This document shows, piece by piece, positions 6,034 through 8,673 of a DNA stretch of 8,673 nucleotides (position 1 is the first letter of the stretch; each line of letters starts with the position of its first letter). Origin of the DNA: Prevotellaceae bacterium (GTDB lineage Bacteria; Bacteroidota; Bacteroidia; Bacteroidales; UBA932); contig JAISRS010000193.1 in assembly GCA_031273485.1 (NCBI GenBank), positions 1 through 8,673 of the forward strand. Reading direction: 5' to 3'. The position numbers were made by a program, and so were the translations under genes. The notes below the pieces were generated by a model. It worked only from the letters and a program-made list of their open reading frames with translations, had not been told where the DNA came from and made no database searches.

Positions 6034-7353
6034 TTACCTGCGCATGATTTTTTGTTTCGGTATACCGCCTTTTGCAATTGTTTTCATAGCTTTTTTAGCT
6101 TCTTCAAATTGCTTCAGCACGCGGTTTACACCCAGAAGATCAGTACCGCTACCCGACGCTATGCGTTTACGGCGGCTTATGTTAATAATCTCAGGACGTT
6201 CTCTTTCCGCGGGAGTCATGGACAGTATAATCGATTCCATTGATTTAAAAGAGTTTTCGTCGATATCTACGTCTTTTATCATTTTACCCATACCGGGAAT
6301 CATGCCCGCCAAATCTTTCAGATTCCCCATTTTTTTTACCTGCTGAATCTGTTTATAGAAATCGTTGAAATTGAACTGATCTTTGACTAATCTTTTTTGA
6401 AGCCTCAGCGCTTCTTCTTTGTCGAACTGTTCCTGAGCTTTTTCCACAAACGACACAATATCGCCCATTCCGAGGATTCGGTCAGCCATTCTTTCGGGGT
6501 AGAAAATATCCAGAGAATCGAGTTTTTCTCCGGAACTCATGAACTTTATTGGTTTATCCACCACAGAACGTATCGACAGCGCCGCTCCGCCTCTCGTATC
6601 TCCGTCCAATTTAGTGAGAACAACTCCGTCGAAATTCAACTTTTCGTTAAATTCCTTAGCGGTATTCACTGCATCCTGACCGGTCATAGAATCCACAACA
6701 AACAGTGTTTCCTGCGGTTTTATACCGGTTTTGATTGCCGTTATTTCCGCCATCATCTCTTCATCAATAGCCAAACGTCCGGCGGTATCCACAATCACCA
6801 CGCCGTATCCGTGCAATTTTGCATATTTAATTGCATTGGAGGCGATTTCAACGGGATTTTTATTTTCCTCTTCGGTATATACATTAACCCTGATTTGCCC
6901 TCCCAGTACTTTCAGCTGCTCAATAGCCGCGGGACGGTAAACGTCGCAGGCAACCAAAAGAGGATTACCGCTCATTTTTGTTTTGAGATAATTTGCAAGT
7001 TTTCCCGAAAAAGTAGTTTTCCCGGAACCCTGCAAGCCTGCAACCAGCACAACAGCCGGTTCTCCTTTGATATTAACCTTACTTGCGGCTCCTCCCATCA
7101 GCGTCACCAACTCGTCGTGAACAATTTTCACCATCATTTCGCTGGGCTTCACCGATGTCAGCACATTTGCTCCCAATGCCTTTGATTTCACTTCATCAGT
7201 GAAATTTTTTGCCACTTTATAGCTGACGTCGGCATCCAACAGAGCTTTTCTTACCTCTTTTAATGTTTCTGCAACATTTAACTCGGTGATTTTAGTTTCA
7301 CCTTTAAGTAATTTGAATGAACGCTCTAAGCGTTCCGATAAATTTTCAAACAT
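6034..7353 (-). CDS. ffh: signal recognition particle GTPase Ffh
   Basis: Ffh is the SRP54 homologue: with 4.5S RNA it binds signal sequences of nascent membrane proteins and delivers the ribosome to FtsY at the membrane. The 439-residue protein shows the order N-G-M. The N domain (1 to about 90) begins MFENLSERLERSFKLLKG. The G domain has G1 GLQGSGKTT (106-114), the DVYRPAAIEQL insert region (137-147), DTAGR (189-193) and TKLDGDTRGGAAL (247-259). The M domain (about 328-439) carries FNFNDFYKQIQQVKKMG, the PGMG segment and the RNA-binding helix ERERPEIINISRRKRIASGSG (383-403). Its length is close to that of other Ffh proteins, and a basic tail ends it. A -7 promoter element lies about 50 bp upstream. 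It leads the cluster with the hydrolase and rbfA. No 4.5S RNA gene is visible in the window. Confidence 0.98.
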   Translation of the reverse strand: MFENLSERLERSFKLLKGETKITELNVAETLKEVRKALLDADVSYKVAKNFTDEVKSKALGANVLTSVKPSEMMVKIVHDELVTLMGGAASKVNIKGEPAVVLVAGLQGSGKTTFSGKLANYLKTKMSGNPLLVACDVYRPAAIEQLKVLGGQIRVNVYTEEENKNPVEIASNAIKYAKLHGYGVVIVDTAGRLAIDEEMMAEITAIKTGIKPQETLFVVDSMTGQDAVNTAKEFNEKLNFDGVVLTKLDGDTRGGAALSIRSVVDKPIKFMSSGEKLDSLDIFYPERMADRILGMGDIVSFVEKAQEQFDKEEALRLQKRLVKDQFNFNDFYKQIQQVKKMGNLKDLAGMIPGMGKMIKDVDIDENSFKSMESIILSMTPAERERPEIINISRRKRIASGSGTDLLGVNRVLKQFEEAKKAMKTIAKGGIPKQKIMRR

Positions 7354-7401
7354 AGACTTTTATAATATTTTCCTAAGACCTAATTTTTTAATCAACGGCG
7401 G

Positions 7402-7409
7402 CAAAGTTA
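7402..7409 (-). promoter_or_regulatory. Bacteroidota -7 promoter element of ffh
   Basis: The minus strand reads TAACTTTG, an exact TAnnTTTG match, 49 bp upstream of the ffh start, which would leave a leader of about 40 nt. A T-rich stretch (TTTTTAG) lies about 18-22 bp further upstream where the -33 element is expected. The palindromic repeat begins about 70 bp upstream of this box. Confidence 0.7.
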
Positions 7410-7641
7410 CAATAAAATTCCGTACTAAAAATTTTATTGACTAAAATAAGGACGTATTTCAATTATGAATTATTAATTATTAATTATGAATGTCTGAACC
7501 ATGATTAACGGATTAAAGGATTTACATGATTGTTGGCTTCGCAGAAAAAAAATCGTGTAAGTCGTGGGTTAAAAATTCGGTTTAATTCGTAAAATTCGGG
7601 CTAAATCTTATTTTGAGGCGCTATGGATGGACTTCCCTTCG

Positions 7642-7717
7642 TTCGGCGTAGGGACGACCGCAAGGAGGGCGACCGCAAGGGTCGCCCCTACGACGTCTCT
7701 CCCTCCATTCGGCGCAG
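7642..7717. repeat. extra hairpin module inserted in the left arm of the palindrome
   Basis: The direct repeat TTCGGCG(T/C)AG at 7642-7651 and 7708-7717 brackets 56 bp that have no counterpart in the right arm. The bracketed DNA forms a hairpin: CGTAGGG (7647-7653) pairs with CCCTACG (7686-7692), and inside it GGGCGACC (7667-7674) pairs with GGTCGCCC (7680-7687). The string GACCGCAAGG occurs twice in it. Confidence 0.75.
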
Positions 7718-8061
7718 CGATAGCCCGAAGGGCTTAATTTTCATAACCGCAGGTCGATGACCTGCGGAAACGCCCTCTCACACCACTGCCTGAAAGGCAG
7801 GACTAATTATTATTATTTCAAATTATGTGTTAGTCATGCCTTTGACTACGTCAGTCCTGCCTTTCAGGCAGTTGTTGGATAGGTTACTTCCGCAGGTCGA
7901 TGACCTGCGGTTATGAAAATCAAGCCCTTCGGGCTATCGCTACACCGAACGAAAAGAATTCAATCTATAGCACCTCAAAATAAGATTTAGCCCAAATATT
8001 ACACAAATTGTTTTCTGCAAAAACAACAATCATGTAAATCCTTGAGTCAAGGTTCAGGCAT

Positions 8062-8070
8062 TTATCCACA
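8062..8070 (+). other. single perfect DnaA-box sequence within a hairpin
   Basis: TTATCCACA is an exact match to the consensus DnaA box. It lies within GCATTT-ATCCAC-AAATGC (8058-8075), a 6-bp stem with a 6-nt loop near the right end of the palindrome and absent from the left arm. No second perfect box is nearby, so I do not call an origin. Confidence 0.4.
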
Positions 8071-8099
8071 AATGCATAATTCATAATTAAAAAAATCTT

Positions 8100-8121
8100 G
8101 TATTATAATTTTCAATAATAC
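8100..8121. repeat. inverted repeat upstream of the cstA-side promoter
   Basis: GTATTAT (8100-8106) and ATAATAC (8115-8121) are perfect 7-bp inverted repeats around an 8-nt spacer, about 65 bp upstream of the -7 element. The symmetry would suit a dimeric regulator, but AT-rich DNA yields such repeats by chance. Confidence 0.35.
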
Positions 8122-8185
8122 AGCAAAATGTGTTTTTTTAATGCAAATAATGTTAAATTACAAATAACCGTTAAATATTTCTCAT

Positions 8186-8193
8186 TATCTTTG
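8186..8193 (+). promoter_or_regulatory. Bacteroidota -7 promoter element for the small ORF and cstA
   Basis: TATCTTTG matches TAnnTTTG exactly. It lies 61 bp before the start of the 51-residue ORF, giving a leader of about 55 nt. No good TTG is present at -33. It is the best promoter candidate for the rightward unit. Confidence 0.7.
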
Positions 8194-8254
8194 TACCCGA
8201 ATTTATTTTCAGACGAAAAAACAATTCAATTTAACGATTAAAACGTAAAAGACA

Positions 8255-8410
8255 ATGAGAACAATGTATATATCGGGAATTGACAAAGGCAGATTTATTG
8301 CTGTTGTCCCTGCTCATGTGTGCCAAAATTTATCCGAATTACAACAATTTACAATCCTGGAGGATGATAATCCCGTTATTATCACGTTTGAGATAGAAGA
8401 TGAACGCTAA
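8255..8410 (+). CDS. small hypothetical protein upstream of cstA (51 aa)
   Basis: I do not recognise this protein. It starts MRTMYISGIDKGRFIAVVPA and ends in the acidic tail FEIEDER. There is no signal peptide, transmembrane segment or zinc-type Cys pair; a single Cys is at residue 23. The order is a short beta-like N-terminal half (YISGIDKGRFIAVVPA), a helix-like HVCQNLSELQQF, then TILEDDNPVIITFEI. It looks like a compact soluble mini-domain with net negative charge. An in-frame ATG at 8264 would give 48 residues. Support for a real gene is its position: it follows an exact TAnnTTTG promoter, lies on the same strand as cstA and 60 bp before it, and its codons look like those of its neighbours. 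It could be a regulator or partner of CstA, or simply a cotranscribed small protein; the sequence does not say. Confidence 0.6.
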   Translation: MRTMYISGIDKGRFIAVVPAHVCQNLSELQQFTILEDDNPVIITFEIEDER

Positions 8411-8470
8411 ATAATTATTCGCAGCATTGATTTAAATATTTAAAATATAACGTTTACAAAAAAAGAACTG

Positions 8471-8673
8471 ATGGAAATTTTAACCGGAATGAATGCGCTG
8501 ACACTTGTATTTGCAGCGCTATGTATTTTTGCAATAGCATACCGTTTTTACGGTCTGTTTTTGGCAAACAAAGTCTTGAAAATTAATGGAAGCCGTCTGA
8601 CTCCGGCTATAAAATATGCCGACGGGCATGATTATGTGGCAACAAATAAAAACGTACTTTTCGGACATCATTT
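8471..8673 (+). CDS. cstA: carbon starvation protein CstA, 5' part (truncated by window end)
   Basis: CstA is a multi-pass inner-membrane transporter linked to uptake of peptides or pyruvate when carbon is limiting. Only the first 67 residues are present. They contain the first hydrophobic helix (about residues 8-24, ALTLVFAALCIFAIAYRF) and the family's conserved N-terminal block: RFYGLFLANKVL, the SRLTPAIKYADGHDYV segment, then TNKNVLFGHHF, in which the T-P-A-x-K/x-D-G-x-D-Y and F-G-H-H-F motifs are diagnostic. ATG 8471 fits the family N terminus. The frame is open to the window edge. It lies 60 bp after the small ORF, with no separate TAnnTTTG box in the gap, so the two are probably one transcript. 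No catabolite-control site can be recognised. Confidence 0.93.
   Translation, partial: MEILTGMNALTLVFAALCIFAIAYRFYGLFLANKVLKINGSRLTPAIKYADGHDYVATNKNVLFGHH

Larger units (their letters stand above)
7480..8090. repeat. large nested imperfect palindrome (611 bp), REP/MITE-like, non-coding
   Basis: Successive segments of the left half recur as reverse complements, in mirror order, in the right half. The pairs are 7480-7491/8079-8090 (12 bp), 7494-7500/8051-8057, 7516-7535/8024-8043 (20 bp perfect), 7541-7548/8011-8018, 7598-7618/7973-7993 (21 bp perfect), 7638-7651/7940-7953 (one mismatch), 7717-7767/7890-7940 (51 bp, one mismatch plus a 3-nt loop difference) and 7785-7804/7853-7872 (20 bp perfect). 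Several segments are themselves hairpins. CCGCAGGTC/GACCTGCGG occurs twice with a GAT loop. CTGCCT/AGGCAG occurs twice with 3-nt loops. AGCCC/GGGCT with GAA occurs on the left, with its mirror on the right. No ORF lies inside, and I could not fix a target-site duplication. It separates the divergent ffh and cstA-side promoters. Confidence 0.9.

Noticed and set aside
5609..6346. 245-codon open frame on the plus strand
   Set aside because: It lies opposite the hydrolase and the 3' end of ffh, both with intact motifs; the translation is low-complexity, rich in Phe and Ile.
6397..7185. 262-codon open frame on the plus strand
   Set aside because: It is antisense to the G domain of ffh; its His- and Phe-rich translation is typical of a reversed coding frame.
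7354..8254. A small RNA gene such as 4.5S RNA in the divergent interval beside ffh
   Set aside because: The conserved SRP RNA tetraloop and symmetric-loop sequence is not seen; the structure present is the nested repeat.

Overview
The window looks like a chromosomal housekeeping segment from a member of the Bacteroidota, probably Bacteroidales. Three points support this. The proteins read like Bacteroidales orthologues. The starts lack Shine-Dalgarno sequences and sit in A-rich leaders. Exact matches to the Bacteroidota -7 promoter element TAnnTTTG occur upstream of rnpB, ffh and the cstA-side gene. This assignment rests on sequence features and family memory, not on a database search.

Layout. 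From 1 to about 7353 every gene lies on the minus strand, so transcription runs right to left. ffh (SRP GTPase), an alpha/beta hydrolase and rbfA (30S maturation factor) form a tight cluster at 7353-4824, ending in a weak terminator. A 780-bp non-coding stretch (about 4042-4823) follows; it carries AT-rich dnaA upstream DNA, a fragment of a dispersed repeat and a tandem array of TTCGTGTAATTCGT-type units. Next come dnaA, the RNase P RNA gene rnpB with its own promoter and a strong intrinsic terminator, ruvC, trpC and trpF. The last 6 bases may hold the first two codons of trpA.

From 8255 onward the genes lie on the plus strand: an unrecognised 51-residue protein and the 5' end of cstA (carbon starvation/peptide transporter). 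The divergent interval 7354-8254 is filled by a nested, imperfect palindrome of about 611 bp (7480-8090) with no coding capacity. It is built of hairpin modules, and some of these recur upstream of dnaA.

How the parts work together: translation and secretion (ffh, rbfA), replication and repair (dnaA, ruvC), tRNA processing (rnpB) and the middle steps of tryptophan synthesis (trpC, trpF) are side by side. I see no defence system, prophage, integron or CRISPR array. The unusual content is in the non-coding DNA: the palindrome, the tandem array and the modules they share look like a family of small non-autonomous repeats or REP-like elements. The small gene before cstA is the only protein I could not assign.
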